From Thermoanaerobacterium sp. (GTDB lineage: Bacteria > Bacillota > Thermoanaerobacteria > Thermoanaerobacterales > Thermoanaerobacteraceae): a stretch of DNA of 10,535 bases. The position numbers and the translations under genes are program-made. How positions within the stretch are numbered: position 1 is the stretch's first letter; each line of letters starts with the position of its first letter. The stretch lies in contig JASBVU010000034.1 in NCBI GenBank assembly GCA_029960905.1, positions 1 through 10,535 of the forward strand, in the 5' to 3' direction. Shown here in pieces: positions 1 to 8,350 of the stretch. Under the pieces are notes generated by a model. It was not told where the DNA came from. It did not search any database and saw nothing but the letters and a program-made list of their open reading frames with translations.

Positions 1-614
1 GTTGTACCAATTTCATCTCTTAATTTCATCAACGCATCAAGTATGCTGGCTCTCGAACAAGCATCGATCATGGATGTAGGTTCATCAGCTATGACAAGAC
101 TTGGCTTTATCAATAAAACACGAGCTATCATAAGTCTTTGCATTTGACCGCCTGAAAGCTCAAAAGGATATTTATTGTATATTTCATCAAATCTTAAATT
201 GACAAAGCTTAAAGCTTCTTCAATTAATTTATGCTCTTCATCTTTTTTTAATTTGACATCCATTAATTTCATACAGTCCAGCAGCACATTGTTTACTTTT
301 CTAAATATATTGAAAGAAGAAAAAGGATCTTGGAAAATTGGTTGTACATTTCTCCAATATTCCATCCTTTTCTTTTTAGTTTTCAAATCAATAGGACTCC
401 TTTTAAAAAAGATCTTACCGTATGTGGGCACTGTCAAGCCTAATATCATTTTTGCTAATGTCGTCTTTCCACTGCCGCTTTCACCGACAATTGATATAAT
501 TTCACTGCTATTAAAATCGAAGCTTACGTGATCTACAGCGACGACTTTTTTTCTCTTATCAGCAAAAACTTTAGTCACATCTCTCCCGCTAAGTAGTGGC
601 TGGTTTTTTATCAT
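1..614 (-). CDS. oppF: Opp/Dpp-type ABC importer ATPase, OppF-like (partial, 3' end off the window)
   Basis: This is a nucleotide-binding subunit that would pair with OppD on the cytoplasmic face of the OppBC permease and power import. About 204 codons are present; the C-terminus, including the H-loop, lies beyond position 1. Reading leftward I see Walker A (GESGSGKT), a Q-loop glutamine in VQPIFQDPF, the ABC signature LSGGQMQR and Walker B (LVIADEPTS). All are intact, so it looks functional. I chose the ATG at 612-614 (protein [17 protein letters not shown]) because AAGGAG lies at 625-630 with a 10-nt spacer, and because PLLxxRDxTKVF is the usual OppF beginning. This start overlaps the end of oppD by 26 nt, which suggests translational coupling. 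A GTG at 576-578 is the alternative, but it would cut off the conserved N-terminus. The family call is firm; the substrate is not. Confidence 0.93.
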   Translation of the reverse strand, partial: MIKNQPLLSGRDVTKVFADKRKKVVAVDHVSFDFNSSEIISIVGESGSGKTTLAKMILGLTVPTYGKIFFKRSPIDLKTKKKRMEYWRNVQPIFQDPFSSFNIFRKVNNVLLDCMKLMDVKLKKDEEHKLIEEALSFVNLRFDEIYNKYPFELSGGQMQRLMIARVLLIKPSLVIADEPTSMIDACSRASILDALMKLRDEIGT

Positions 615-1611
615 CTTCATACATCTCCTTAAGCTCTTCTACTCCAAATACACATCTATAGTTTCTTTCGTTGGCACATTTAATATCTATCCTGCCATTT
701 TTACACTCGTCTTTTGCGAATTGGCACCGTTCAAAAAATCTGCATCCTTCCAATTTTAATTTTAAATTTGGCGGGGCACCAGGTATAACCGCTAATTTTT
801 TTCCTTTAATGCCCTTCTCAGGAACGATTATCGAATTCATCAGTCCATGTGAATAAGGATGAATTGGATCAAATATAATCTCTTCTGCTTTTCCAGATTC
901 TACTACCTCACCAGCGTACATTACTATGATTTCGTCAGCTATATTGTAAAGCAGTGGCAATTCATGCGTTATAAATATCATAGCTTTTATAAATCCTCTT
1001 TTAAGCAAATCTTTTAAAAGTTTTATGACTATTTTCTGAGATGTAACATCCAATGCAGATGTAGGTTCGTCTGCAACCAGAATTTTTGGATTAAGGATCG
1101 TAGAAATCGCTATAACTGTTCTCTGTTTCATACCGCCTGAAAGTTCTATAGGGTACCTTTGAAGCACGTCTTTAGGCAAATTAAGAGTCTCAAATCTCTC
1201 TTCAGCAATCTTTTTTATCTCATTAATTGTTATTCCTTTTACATGCTCTTTCATAACATCTGCCACAAGATTTATTATTTTTTGTGTGGGATTCAGAGCA
1301 TTCATTGCTGCCTGCGGTATATATGCTATTTCCTTGCCAAGAATTTTTTCTCTTAACTGATTATATGGCAATTTAGCAATATCGATACCACTTATGTAAA
1401 TAGCTCCACTCTCATAAAAAAGTGGTGGATGATAATATCCCATGATGCTCATGGCTAAGGTAGATTTTCCACTTCCGCTTTCTCCAGCGATACCTAAGCA
1501 CTTTCCATTTTCTAAATTAAAGGACACATCATCTACTGCAACAATCCTTTCATTGAATCTGGTTTTATATACGCTTTTTAAATTTTCAACCTGCAACAAC
1601 ATTTCAGCCAT
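589..1611 (-). CDS. oppD: Opp/Dpp-type ABC importer ATPase, OppD-like
   Basis: This 340-residue protein is the partner ATPase of OppF. Motifs in order: Walker [10 protein letters not shown] (43-51), Q-loop Gln100, signature LSGGMKQR (157-164), Walker [13 protein letters not shown] (177-188) and H-loop His216. The LSGGMKQR form and the long C-terminal extension are typical of OppD/DppD. The extension starts with the HPYSHGL motif (251-257), which defines the oligopeptide-transporter ATPase C-terminal domain. It continues with cysteines 290, 296, 303, 312 and 320, a cluster that in related DppD/OppD proteins can hold an iron-sulfur centre. The ATG at 1609-1611 has AAGGAG 9 nt upstream, placed inside the last codons of oppC; the stop of oppC is only 5 nt away. 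The stop is TAG, showing that TAG is an ordinary terminator in this genome. Confidence 0.95.
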   Translation of the reverse strand: MAEMLLQVENLKSVYKTRFNERIVAVDDVSFNLENGKCLGIAGESGSGKSTLAMSIMGYYHPPLFYESGAIYISGIDIAKLPYNQLREKILGKEIAYIPQAAMNALNPTQKIINLVADVMKEHVKGITINEIKKIAEERFETLNLPKDVLQRYPIELSGGMKQRTVIAISTILNPKILVADEPTSALDVTSQKIVIKLLKDLLKRGFIKAMIFITHELPLLYNIADEIIVMYAGEVVESGKAEEIIFDPIHPYSHGLMNSIIVPEKGIKGKKLAVIPGAPPNLKLKLEGCRFFERCQFAKDECKNGRIDIKCANERNYRCVFGVEELKEMYEDDKKPATT

Positions 1612-1616
1612 AACTA

Positions 1617-2453
1617 TTAACTCCTTATCTGTGGATTAAATACTTGGTCAAGACCTGTATTCATCAAATTAAGAGAAAATGTAATAAGAGCAATCATCAA
1701 TACTGGCGGCACAAAAGCCCACCATGCACCGCTCATATGCGCTTCATACATAGTAGCCCAATTTAACATAAGTCCAAGCGTCACAGTGTTTTGTGGACCA
1801 AGTCCCAGCATAGATATGGTCGCTTCTGAAAGGATTCCCGATGCAACTTGAAGTATAAATGCCATACCTACATAAGACGCAATATAAGGCAATATCTCCA
1901 TTACAATAATCTTCGGTATGCTATACCCTGAAACCTTTGCAAGATTTACATGATCTCGGTTTCGAAGCGATATTGTCTGTGCTCTCACAGCCCGCGCAGT
2001 CCACGGCCAACTTGTAAATCCAATTACCAATGCTGTTGTCAAAAACGACCTTGAACTTATGCTTACAGATATTAACACGAGAATGATAAATGACGGTATT
2101 ACAATAAAAATATTTGTGACAGATGATAGAACATTGTCAACCAGTCCTCCCAAATATCCACCTGATAGCCCGATAATAAGACCTATGCATGTAGCTATTG
2201 CTCCAGCTAAAATCCCTATAATCAATGAAGTTTTACCACCAGCAATCAATTCAACCAATTCATTTCGCCCGAAATTATCTGAACCTAATGGCAGATTTGG
2301 TCCCGGAGGCTGAAACATAGTGTAATTCATTTTTAATGGATCTTCTCTATTTAACAAAGGAAAAATGACAATGCATAAAAGCAATAAAGCGAAGATAGCT
2401 AATCCTACATCAAACTTACCAGATTTAAAAATCGTTTTAAAATTACCTTTCAT
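1617..2453 (-). CDS. oppC: Opp/Dpp-type ABC importer permease, OppC-like
   Basis: This is a 278-residue inner permease subunit forming the membrane channel with OppB. An N-terminal membrane helix (about 15-34) precedes the family hallmark [16 protein letters not shown] (55-70), in which the usual LGTDxxGRD is present as LGSDNFGRN. Further hydrophobic segments lie near 76-98, 110-131, 136-150, 188-208 and 244-264. The cytoplasmic EAA loop that contacts the ATPases is about 171-190 ([19 protein letters not shown]), with its conserved glycine and final [14 protein letters not shown] (209-219) is the standard C-terminal OppC signature. The start at 2453 has AGGAG 10 nt upstream, overlapping the oppB stop codon; the intergenic gap is 7 nt. 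Length and motifs are normal. Confidence 0.94.
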   Translation of the reverse strand: MKGNFKTIFKSGKFDVGLAIFALLLLCIVIFPLLNREDPLKMNYTMFQPPGPNLPLGSDNFGRNELVELIAGGKTSLIIGILAGAIATCIGLIIGLSGGYLGGLVDNVLSSVTNIFIVIPSFIILVLISVSISSRSFLTTALVIGFTSWPWTARAVRAQTISLRNRDHVNLAKVSGYSIPKIIVMEILPYIASYVGMAFILQVASGILSEATISMLGLGPQNTVTLGLMLNWATMYEAHMSGAWWAFVPPVLMIALITFSLNLMNTGLDQVFNPQIRS

Positions 2454-2460
2454 GCTTTGA

Positions 2461-3465
2461 TCACTCCTGTTGTGCCACTTTTATTCTTGGATCTATCAAT
2501 CCATAAACAATGTCTACCAGAAAATTTGCAACAAGAACACCCGTAGTAATTAACAAGGTGCATCCTGATATAAGAGGAAAGTCCTGTGCCGCAATAGCGT
2601 TAAAAAGCACTGAGCCTAAACCAGGATAGCTAAAAACAATCTCTGTAATAAGAGCACCGCCCACCATCGTACCTAAAGAAAGTGCCAAACCTGTTATCTG
2701 AGGCAAAACCGCATTTTTGAAAACATACTTAACGATCTTTGAATCTTTAAGTCCAAGTAGCCTGCAATACTTAACATAATCTGCATTAAGCTCATAAATC
2801 GACATCTCTCTCATGCCAAGTGACTGACCACCAATTCCTACCAAAACTATGGACCAAAATGGAAGTTGATAATGCTGTAACACTGAAAGAAAGAATGACA
2901 ATGTAGGACTTGGAATCATGTCAAACGCATATCCACCACTGGCTGGTGCTATCTTTAATGCGACTGCAAACAGCCACACCATTACAATAGCAAAGCCAAA
3001 TGAAGGTATACAACTTATAAATAGAAAAACTGGAAATAAAACTCTGTCAAACCCCTTTTTTATATAAGCAGCCAGAACTCCTAAAACATTGCCAAGAATC
3101 CAACTTACGATTATTGCTGGCAATTGAAGGCCTATCGTCCATACAATTGAACTTGCTAAAATATCCGTAACTTTCCTCGGATACTGGCCAAAAGAGGTAC
3201 CCATGTTGCCATGAATCAAGTTTGATACATATATCATAAATTGTTCCCAAATAGGCTTATTTAGCCCAAACTCTTTTTCAAATGTCTCGTAAACACGTTT
3301 AATGGAATTTGTGTCTGCCATGCCACTGGTAATTTTTGAAACAATGGTTGATACCGGATTGCCCGGTATCAACCTTGGCAAAAGAAAGTTCAGAAATACA
3401 GCTACTACAAAAGTTAGGACGTACCACGCAATTTTACTTGTCATATATTTTCTATAACTTTTCAC
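2461..3465 (-). CDS. oppB: Opp/Dpp-type ABC importer permease, OppB-like (GTG start)
   Basis: This is a 334-residue membrane subunit, partner of OppC. It has the OppB N-terminal pattern: a first helix (about 11-30) followed by LIPGNPV (32-38), then a large extracytoplasmic loop with [18 protein letters not shown] (66-83) and GNMGTSF (86-92), and further helices near 108-133, 143-170, 258-280 and 298-322. The EAA loop is about 230-255 ([11 protein letters not shown] through NAVLP). [11 protein letters not shown] (274-284) is the typical late signature. The start is GTG at 3463-3465, supported by GAGGAG 8 nt upstream; the next Met (codon 8) has no comparable site and would trim the N-terminal segment. 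It lies 20 nt downstream of oppA, with no terminator visible between them. Confidence 0.93.
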   Translation of the reverse strand: MKSYRKYMTSKIAWYVLTFVVAVFLNFLLPRLIPGNPVSTIVSKITSGMADTNSIKRVYETFEKEFGLNKPIWEQFMIYVSNLIHGNMGTSFGQYPRKVTDILASSIVWTIGLQLPAIIVSWILGNVLGVLAAYIKKGFDRVLFPVFLFISCIPSFGFAIVMVWLFAVALKIAPASGGYAFDMIPSPTLSFFLSVLQHYQLPFWSIVLVGIGGQSLGMREMSIYELNADYVKYCRLLGLKDSKIVKYVFKNAVLPQITGLALSLGTMVGGALITEIVFSYPGLGSVLFNAIAAQDFPLISGCTLLITTGVLVANFLVDIVYGLIDPRIKVAQQE

Positions 3466-3485
3466 CTTAAACTCTCCTCTATTTT

Positions 3486-5291
3486 TTATTTAGAAGAATG
3501 AATCTTGTAAAGAGCCGCTATTCCATAGCCATCCATGCATATATTTGGAGGAATATTTGTTCCATCCCCTTCAACAGGGAATCCACTCCAAACAGAAGTA
3601 TTGACGGTGTAGAAATCAGCCGGCCTATACATTAAGCCGATCATCGGAACTTCTTTTAAGTAGATCTCATTAAGCTTTGTCCATGCGTCTTTCAATTGGT
3701 TTTCATCTGTTATACTTGGAATCTGATTAAGCAATGTATCGACTTCACTGTTTTTATACCGTCCATAGTTAAAATAAGCTGTCTGACCTATAGGAACATA
3801 TCCATTTGAACTCATTGCTTGATATGCACGTGCCCATGGTGAAGATATGCCAATGCCTTGATATGAGTACATTCCCATATCAAAATTGCCTGTCTGCATG
3901 TCATTGTTCCAAACAGATTGCTGTGGGAAATATGTCTGAACATTAATACCAATTTCCTTGCAGCTTTCCGCTACGATTTCCAACGCAGCATTCCAGTCAG
4001 ACCATCCAGTCGGGCACTCAATTTTAAAAGACAATTTCTGTCCGTTTAACACCCTTATGCCGTCGGGTCCTTTCTTTGCACCAATCGAATCAAGGAGTGC
4101 ATTGGCTCCTTCGATATCATTTGATTTCCACTGCAAAGGTGCCAATTGGTTTTGATCTATAAGCTTCTGCTCTGAATCAAGTGGCAGCATCAATGATGGT
4201 GACATTGTTCCTGAATAGCCACTCATGGCGTTTTTGGCAATCTTATCGTAGTCAATGGCCATTGCTATTGCACGACGAACATTTGCATTGTCAAGACCCG
4301 GTTTTGTGACGTTGATTACAAGCCATGGGATTACGCCAGGCATGTAGTATGGAGGTTTTGATAAGTATGTCTTTATATTTGGACCAAATGTCTGTATATT
4401 AGGTGTAAACTGCTGTGAAACGTCTACTTGATTTTGTCTTAAAGCAGTATCGCCGGCTGCGTTGTCCTTGAAAATATTGTGCACTATATATTTTGGTGCA
4501 GGTAATTTGCCCCACATGGAAGGTGCTTTGCCCCAGTAGTTGTCATCTCTTATCAAAACAACTTTAGAATTGTCATAATAGTAAACTTTGTATGGACCTG
4601 ATGCAACAGGATTTGCATTTACTTCGCTTGATATCTTGCTAAAATCATTGTTGTCTTTTTCTTCTATCTTTGTCCAAACATGTTTAGGAAGAATGTAAAC
4701 TGATTCTAATGCTTCTTCAACCATTAATGGGTTTTTATTATCGCTTTTCAGCTTAAACTCTACCGTCGTTTCATCTTTTGCAGTTACACTGTCAAGGTAA
4801 TTCCAGTTGCTGGACCATGAAACAGGATATTTTTTGCCTAACTCAAAAGTATATGCAACATCATCTGCCGTAATTTTTTCGCCGTCATTCCATTTTGCAT
4901 CAGGGTTTAAAGTTACAGTACAGACTGTGTTGTCTGACGAGAACTGATATGTCTTTCCCAAGAGCGGATACATCTTGCCGTCAAGCTGATTGTACATAAA
5001 CAAAGTTTCATAGGTAAGTTCCCTTGCTATGCTGGTTGCAGACAATGGAAGTGAAGTCTGGCTGGGGCTTAAAGGATTAAACGTTGTAGGAGGTCCCCAC
5101 TGCAAACCGCTTATATATAATGTTTCATTTCGAGGCGTAGCCTCTCCAGGTTTTACAGCAGTCTCACTTGTTGTGGTAGTCTTGTTATTTTCAGATGTTT
5201 TGCTAGAATTTGAATTGCTGCCGCATCCAACTATAAGCAATGACACCATTAAAAAAACCAGCACCATGCTTATAATTTTTCTAAATTTCAT
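3486..5291 (-). CDS. oppA: Extracellular solute-binding lipoprotein, family 5 (OppA-like)
   Basis: This 601-residue protein captures substrate outside the cell and delivers it to OppBC. The N-terminus has a lysine/arginine start, a hydrophobic core (about 7-21) and lipobox IVGC with the lipidated Cys at 23. A Ser/Thr/Asn-rich linker follows to about residue 50. The SBP family-5 signature is at 131-151 (DAKWNDGEKITADDVAYTFEL region, key residues W134, DG, TADDV). SGPYKV (231-236) and VRRAIAMAIDYDKI (338-351) are further conserved blocks. The ATG at 5289-5291 has AGGGGGA 4-5 nt upstream. Peptides are the default substrate, but the segment SGLQWGPPTTFNPL (61-74) resembles my memory of cellobiose/xylo-oligosaccharide binders of this family from thermophiles. 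Specificity is therefore open. Confidence 0.93.
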   Translation of the reverse strand: MKFRKIISMVLVFLMVSLLIVGCGSNSNSSKTSENNKTTTTSETAVKPGEATPRNETLYISGLQWGPPTTFNPLSPSQTSLPLSATSIARELTYETLFMYNQLDGKMYPLLGKTYQFSSDNTVCTVTLNPDAKWNDGEKITADDVAYTFELGKKYPVSWSSNWNYLDSVTAKDETTVEFKLKSDNKNPLMVEEALESVYILPKHVWTKIEEKDNNDFSKISSEVNANPVASGPYKVYYYDNSKVVLIRDDNYWGKAPSMWGKLPAPKYIVHNIFKDNAAGDTALRQNQVDVSQQFTPNIQTFGPNIKTYLSKPPYYMPGVIPWLVINVTKPGLDNANVRRAIAMAIDYDKIAKNAMSGYSGTMSPSLMLPLDSEQKLIDQNQLAPLQWKSNDIEGANALLDSIGAKKGPDGIRVLNGQKLSFKIECPTGWSDWNAALEIVAESCKEIGINVQTYFPQQSVWNNDMQTGNFDMGMYSYQGIGISSPWARAYQAMSSNGYVPIGQTAYFNYGRYKNSEVDTLLNQIPSITDENQLKDAWTKLNEIYLKEVPMIGLMYRPADFYTVNTSVWSGFPVEGDGTNIPPNICMDGYGIAALYKIHSSK

Positions 5292-5694
5292 AAAATCCCC
5301 CTCTTTCTTTTTTACCTTAGAACCTAACCATCAGATCCTAATCATGTAAAAAGTCCCCATGTTTCAACAGAATACAAAGACGGCACCCCCCTTTAAAAAT
5401 TTTTAATTAAATTATGAAAGCAATAAAACAATAATTTTCTTTAAATTAATTGTATGGGCCGTTCTTTTGTAACTGTGATATTTTTTATATTTTAAGCCTT
5501 CTTTGTGAAATGTATGTATCGTAAATATTGTGTAAAAATCTTGATAAAACATTTACTATAACCATCAAAAAATGAAAGTTAGACATTTGGTATGTTATTT
5601 GTATTATTATGATAATTACAAAGAATTAAACACTAGAAAATTTGTGTTTAAAAAATCAATATTTAACTTAAATATGTAACTAAAATCTTTGTTT
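5292..5694 (-). promoter_or_regulatory. Long (about 400 nt) untranslated leader of the opp operon
   Basis: This gene-free stretch lies between the inferred transcription start (about 5694) and oppA. It is very AT-rich apart from a G-rich patch near 5342-5392. I see an 8-bp stem TTAAACAC/GTGTTTAA (5626-5633 with 5644-5651, 10-nt loop), a possible mini-ORF at 5342-5386, and a CCCAT near 5455 that could pair with ATGGG near 5357. I recognise no known riboswitch, T-box or obvious attenuator hairpin with a T-run. A leader of this length often carries regulation, but none is demonstrated here. Confidence 0.45.
5342..5377 (-). other. Possible leader mini-ORF, 11 codons (TTG) or 14 codons (GTG at 5384-5386)
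   Basis: A stretch of six Gs (AAAGGGGGG, about 5386-5394) forms a ribosome-binding-like site. Eight nucleotides further is TTG, opening an 11-codon frame read as MYSVETWGLFT and closed by TGA at 5342-5344. A GTG in the same frame, overlapping the G-run, would give 14 codons (MPSLYSVETWGLFT). It lies about 50 nt before oppA in the same transcript. Neither start is ATG and such short frames arise often by chance, so this is only a candidate leader or signalling peptide. I do not recognise the peptide. Confidence 0.15.
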
Positions 5695-5700
5695 AAACTT

Positions 5701-5729
5701 ATTATATTTTATACAAAACATAAAGTCAA
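5701..5729 (-). promoter_or_regulatory. Sigma-A-type promoter of the opp operon
   Basis: On the minus strand, TTGACT (5729-5724) is followed after exactly 17 nt by TATAAT (5706-5701), which is 11 of 12 consensus bases. Upstream, at 5735-5762, the minus strand is almost pure A with interspersed T, as expected for an UP element. The predicted start is near 5694. It is the best promoter match I see in the 577-nt gap, and oppA is the first gene downstream. Confidence 0.8.
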
Positions 5730-5780
5730 TATTTATGTTAATTTTTTTTATTTTTATTTTTTAGGTTTTATTAGATGTAT

Positions 5781-5840
5781 TTTAAAATTAAAAATAGGTT
5801 ACAATTTGTTGTCTTTTTCGACATAAATATTGTAACCTAT
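5781..5840 (-). terminator. Rho-independent terminator after amrS
   Basis: A perfect 12-bp inverted repeat, ATAGGTTACAAT (5794-5805) and ATTGTAACCTAT (5829-5840), encloses an inner 4-bp TGTC/GACA stem (5810-5813, 5820-5823). On the minus strand the hairpin is followed by TTTTTAATTTTAAAA (about 5793-5780). It begins 28 nt beyond the amrS stop. The stem is AT-rich, so efficiency may be moderate. It separates the amr transcript from the opp promoter. Confidence 0.75.
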
Positions 5841-5868
5841 ATCAATTTAAAGTTTAACTTTTGTGGTT

Positions 5869-6849
5869 TTATGTCAAACCATAAAACTTCATGCCACATT
5901 TACCGCATTTATTATCTTTTATTCCTACAGCATGTACATAGCCACTTCTTTTTATCAAAAGATTACCGCAATTAGGACAATATGTATTGTTGTCAAATAC
6001 AGATACATTTCCTAAATATACATAATTAAGATACTTTTTTGCAATGCCATAAATATCTTCAAGCACTTCTATTGGTGTCTCTGGATTTTTCATTTTATAT
6101 CGAGGAAAATACTTAGAAAAATGTATAGGAATATCTTTGTTTATATTTGATACCCATTTGCAAAGTTCCTCAATTTCAGTATAATCGTCATTTTCACCTG
6201 TTACCACCAATGTGGTTATTTCTACATGACAGTATAGTGCAGCTTCTTCAACAACTTTCAATACACTTTCCAGATCTCCATGACATATTTTTTTATAATA
6301 TTCATTAGAAAAAGCCTTTACGTCTATATTAACTGCATCAATGTATTGCAAAAGCTCTTTTAAGGGATCGATATTTATATACCCATTTGTCACAAGCACG
6401 TTTTTAAGACCTTCTTTATGTGAAATTTTCGCGGAATCTAACACATATTCATACCAGATTGATGGTTCATTATAAGTGTACGCAATTCCAATATTCCCTT
6501 GCTACCTTTTTGCGATTTCTACCAATTTGCTTGGCGATAGGTATTCACCTTCCAGCCTTTGTTGAGATATCTCCCAATTTTGACAAAATTGACATCTTAG
6601 GTTACAGCCGTATGTACCAACAGATAGTATATGGCTGCCGGGCATGAAATGGTACAAAGGCTTTTTCTCTATTGGATCCATAGCTATAGATGCAATCTTT
6701 CCATAATTTTCGGAGTATAACACTCCACTAATGTTTTTTCTAGCACGGCAAAATCCATATTTCCCATCATTTATTATACAATCTTGCGGACACAATAAGC
6801 AGTGCACACTGTCGTTGTCTATCTTCTCATAAAACATCGCTTCTTTCAT
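5869..6849 (-). pseudogene. amrS: AmmeMemoRadiSam radical SAM enzyme AmrS, interrupted by one in-frame TAG
   Basis: The reading frame spans 327 codons, the normal length for AmrS, but codon 116 (6502-6504) is TAG. The N-terminal part has four cysteines (17, 20, 24, 34; pattern CxxCPxxC then GxCxxR) and the radical SAM cluster motif C82-x3-C86-x2-C89 (CNLRCQFC). Directly after the stop, in the same frame, comes QGNIGIAYTYNEPSIWYEYV, then VLVTNGYI and a C-terminal zinc-ribbon-like set (C291, C294, C315, C318). All conserved blocks survive, so no frameshift or deletion is evident. The start ATG at 6847-6849 overlaps the upstream fusion gene's TGA (ATGA). A truncated 115-residue product would keep the iron-sulfur motif but lose most of the barrel. 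An internal GTG at 6442-6444 has no ribosome binding site. Likely a recent nonsense mutation or a base-call error. Confidence 0.85.
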
Positions 6850-8252
6850 TTATGCCTCACAACCTGAAATCTTTCAAGAGTATATTTTTCATCTGGCGCA
6901 ATCCCAGCTTTTCTAAGCGCAATAGATATCTGCTGATCAACTGTATCAACCCCATCAAGGTCTGGCAACAAGAGCCCGCTTTTATAACCGCTTTTTACGA
7001 TTACACCATACTTTTTTGCATCAAGTTCATCTTTTGATTTTACAGGCTCAGGTTTTGTCAAAACATCAACTGAATACACTATATCGTCAAGTTCATCTAA
7101 CTCAACAGGATAAAACCTTGGATCTTCTGTACCAGCGCTTACTGCATTTCTTATGATTTCTTCTGCGATATTATTCTTTGAAGGATATATGGTACCTATA
7201 CACCCTCTTAATTCTCCATCTTTATGCAATGATACAAATACACCTGCTTTTGTTTTTATCATTTCTTCCGGTAAACCGTTCGGAACACTCATAATCCTAT
7301 TATTTTTTAAATAATATTCTAGGCTTTCTCTCGCTAACTTCACATAAGCATCTTCTGATTTCCTTATATTATCTATTCTCTCTTTTTTTATTTTATACAG
7401 TTCATCCAATAAACCTATACCTGTATAACTTTCGGAAATGAACTCAGCTACACCGTATCCCACCCCAAAAGGACCTTCATAAGATAAAATGTTGGTCTTC
7501 ACTTTGTAGCCATCCAGCACACCCAACATAACGCAAACAGATCTAAATCCACATTCAGCGGCATCACTTATAAGTTCTTTGTCCATATTTATTATTTCTT
7601 TCACTTTAAAATCTCTTAACAAGTTCAACAATTTCTCATCAAAAACTTTTCCGTTTGGTGTATATCCATTAGGACTGTCGGGTGTCAATTTATGAGATAA
7701 ATCACCACTTGCAATAAACACAACGTTTCTATCGCTTTCTCTGATGGACTTCCCGATTTGGACTCCAAAATCATATAACTTTTCAAATGGCAAAAAACCA
7801 TAGGACATTCTTATAAGTTTAAAACCATCAATATACTTTCTGATGAAATACAATGGAACAATTGAACCGTGGTCAAGTTTCTTTGAAAGCTTAAATCTAT
7901 TTATCATTTTGTCATCTATTTTGGCTACAGGTATTTTTTCATTTTCTGCGTTTTTAACTATGTCACTCGCCAACGATAAATCACCCTGGAACTCCATCTT
8001 TACGTTGTAAGCACCAAACTGCCCTAAATCACCTTCAACTTTTTCCATCATGTCGATAGAAACAGCATCACTAAATACATACGCATGTGGTGAGATAATA
8101 ATTATTGTATCTGGTTTTTGACTTTCTATATTGCGAGATGCTTTTTCAAAGGAATCTATCGTCTTTTGAATTTTATGTTCTTCACCTCTTCCCACCTCAT
8201 GAACAATTATAGGCGGGTGCGGCATTAAATATGCTGACATTAATTTACCCAT
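6846..8252 (-). CDS. amrA: Fused MEMO/LigB-like and AMMECR1 protein of the AmmeMemoRadiSam system
   Basis: This 468-residue cytoplasmic protein has two domains. Residues 1-280 form a MEMO/class III extradiol dioxygenase-like domain with MPHPPI (His12), SPHAY (His56), DHG (His128), SGDLSHKL (His187) and [10 protein letters not shown] (Glu259). The His12/His56/Glu259 set matches the metal ligands of LigB-type dioxygenases better than the Cys-containing MEMO1 site; that assignment is an inference. Residues about 290-468 form an AMMECR1 domain with the invariant LRGCIGT (348-354) and EDPRFYPV (376-383). I start at the ATG at 8250-8252, which has GGAGGT 6 nt upstream; the frame stays open 35 codons further, but that stretch is AT-rich, unconserved and holds the promoter. 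It is coupled to amrS by ATGA. The chemistry was not established as far as I know. Confidence 0.9.
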   Translation of the reverse strand: MGKLMSAYLMPHPPIIVHEVGRGEEHKIQKTIDSFEKASRNIESQKPDTIIIISPHAYVFSDAVSIDMMEKVEGDLGQFGAYNVKMEFQGDLSLASDIVKNAENEKIPVAKIDDKMINRFKLSKKLDHGSIVPLYFIRKYIDGFKLIRMSYGFLPFEKLYDFGVQIGKSIRESDRNVVFIASGDLSHKLTPDSPNGYTPNGKVFDEKLLNLLRDFKVKEIINMDKELISDAAECGFRSVCVMLGVLDGYKVKTNILSYEGPFGVGYGVAEFISESYTGIGLLDELYKIKKERIDNIRKSEDAYVKLARESLEYYLKNNRIMSVPNGLPEEMIKTKAGVFVSLHKDGELRGCIGTIYPSKNNIAEEIIRNAVSAGTEDPRFYPVELDELDDIVYSVDVLTKPEPVKSKDELDAKKYGVIVKSGYKSGLLLPDLDGVDTVDQQISIALRKAGIAPDEKYTLERFQVVRHK

Positions 8253-8258
8253 AATCCT

Positions 8259-8264
8259 ACCTCC
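8259..8264 (-). promoter_or_regulatory. Ribosome binding site fixing the MEMO/AMMECR1 start
   Basis: GGAGGT on the minus strand lies 6 nt before the ATG at 8252. It favours this start over the longer open frame reaching 8357, whose extra 35 residues have no upstream site and no family resemblance. Confidence 0.85.
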
Positions 8265-8294
8265 ATATTGGTTATAATTACCTTTCAAGTATAT

Positions 8295-8323
8295 ATTATA
8301 CCGCAAATAATGTATTTTAAAGT
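8295..8323 (-). promoter_or_regulatory. Probable promoter of the amr genes
   Basis: TATAAT on the minus strand (8300-8295) matches the -10 consensus fully and lies about 43 nt before the fusion gene's start codon. At a 17-nt spacing the -35 position reads ACTTTA (8323-8318), a poor match, so the promoter is either weak or helped by an activator. It runs divergent from the merR promoter, whose dyad lies about 28 nt further upstream. Confidence 0.5.
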
Positions 8324-8350
8324 TTTTTCTTATGAAAATTATTAAATAAT

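Noticed and set aside
576..578. GTG as the oppF start
   Set aside because: It would remove the conserved PLLSGRD N-terminus; the ATG at 612-614 has AAGGAG at a suitable distance.
5735..5762. A/T homopolymeric tract as a repeat element
   Set aside because: It is better explained as the UP-like tract of the opp promoter; no repeated unit is present.
5794..5840. GGTTACAA...TTGTAACC as a biotin-repressor (BirA) type operator
   Set aside because: The half-sites are in the opposite orientation to the BirA box, no biotin gene is near, and the position after amrS with a T-run fits a terminator.
5775..5975. Plus-strand 66-codon frame across the amrS terminator
   Set aside because: It overlaps the terminator hairpin and the 3' end of amrS in antisense; the protein has low complexity with no recognisable domain.
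5869..6444. Second half of amrS as an independent gene starting at GTG 6442-6444
   Set aside because: No ribosome binding site precedes it and it would begin in the middle of the conserved radical SAM barrel; it is the continuation of the interrupted gene.
6502..6504. Pyrrolysine or programmed readthrough at the amrS TAG
   Set aside because: TAG ends oppD in this window, AmrS is not a known pyrrolysine protein, and no stimulatory element is evident; kept only as a remote option.
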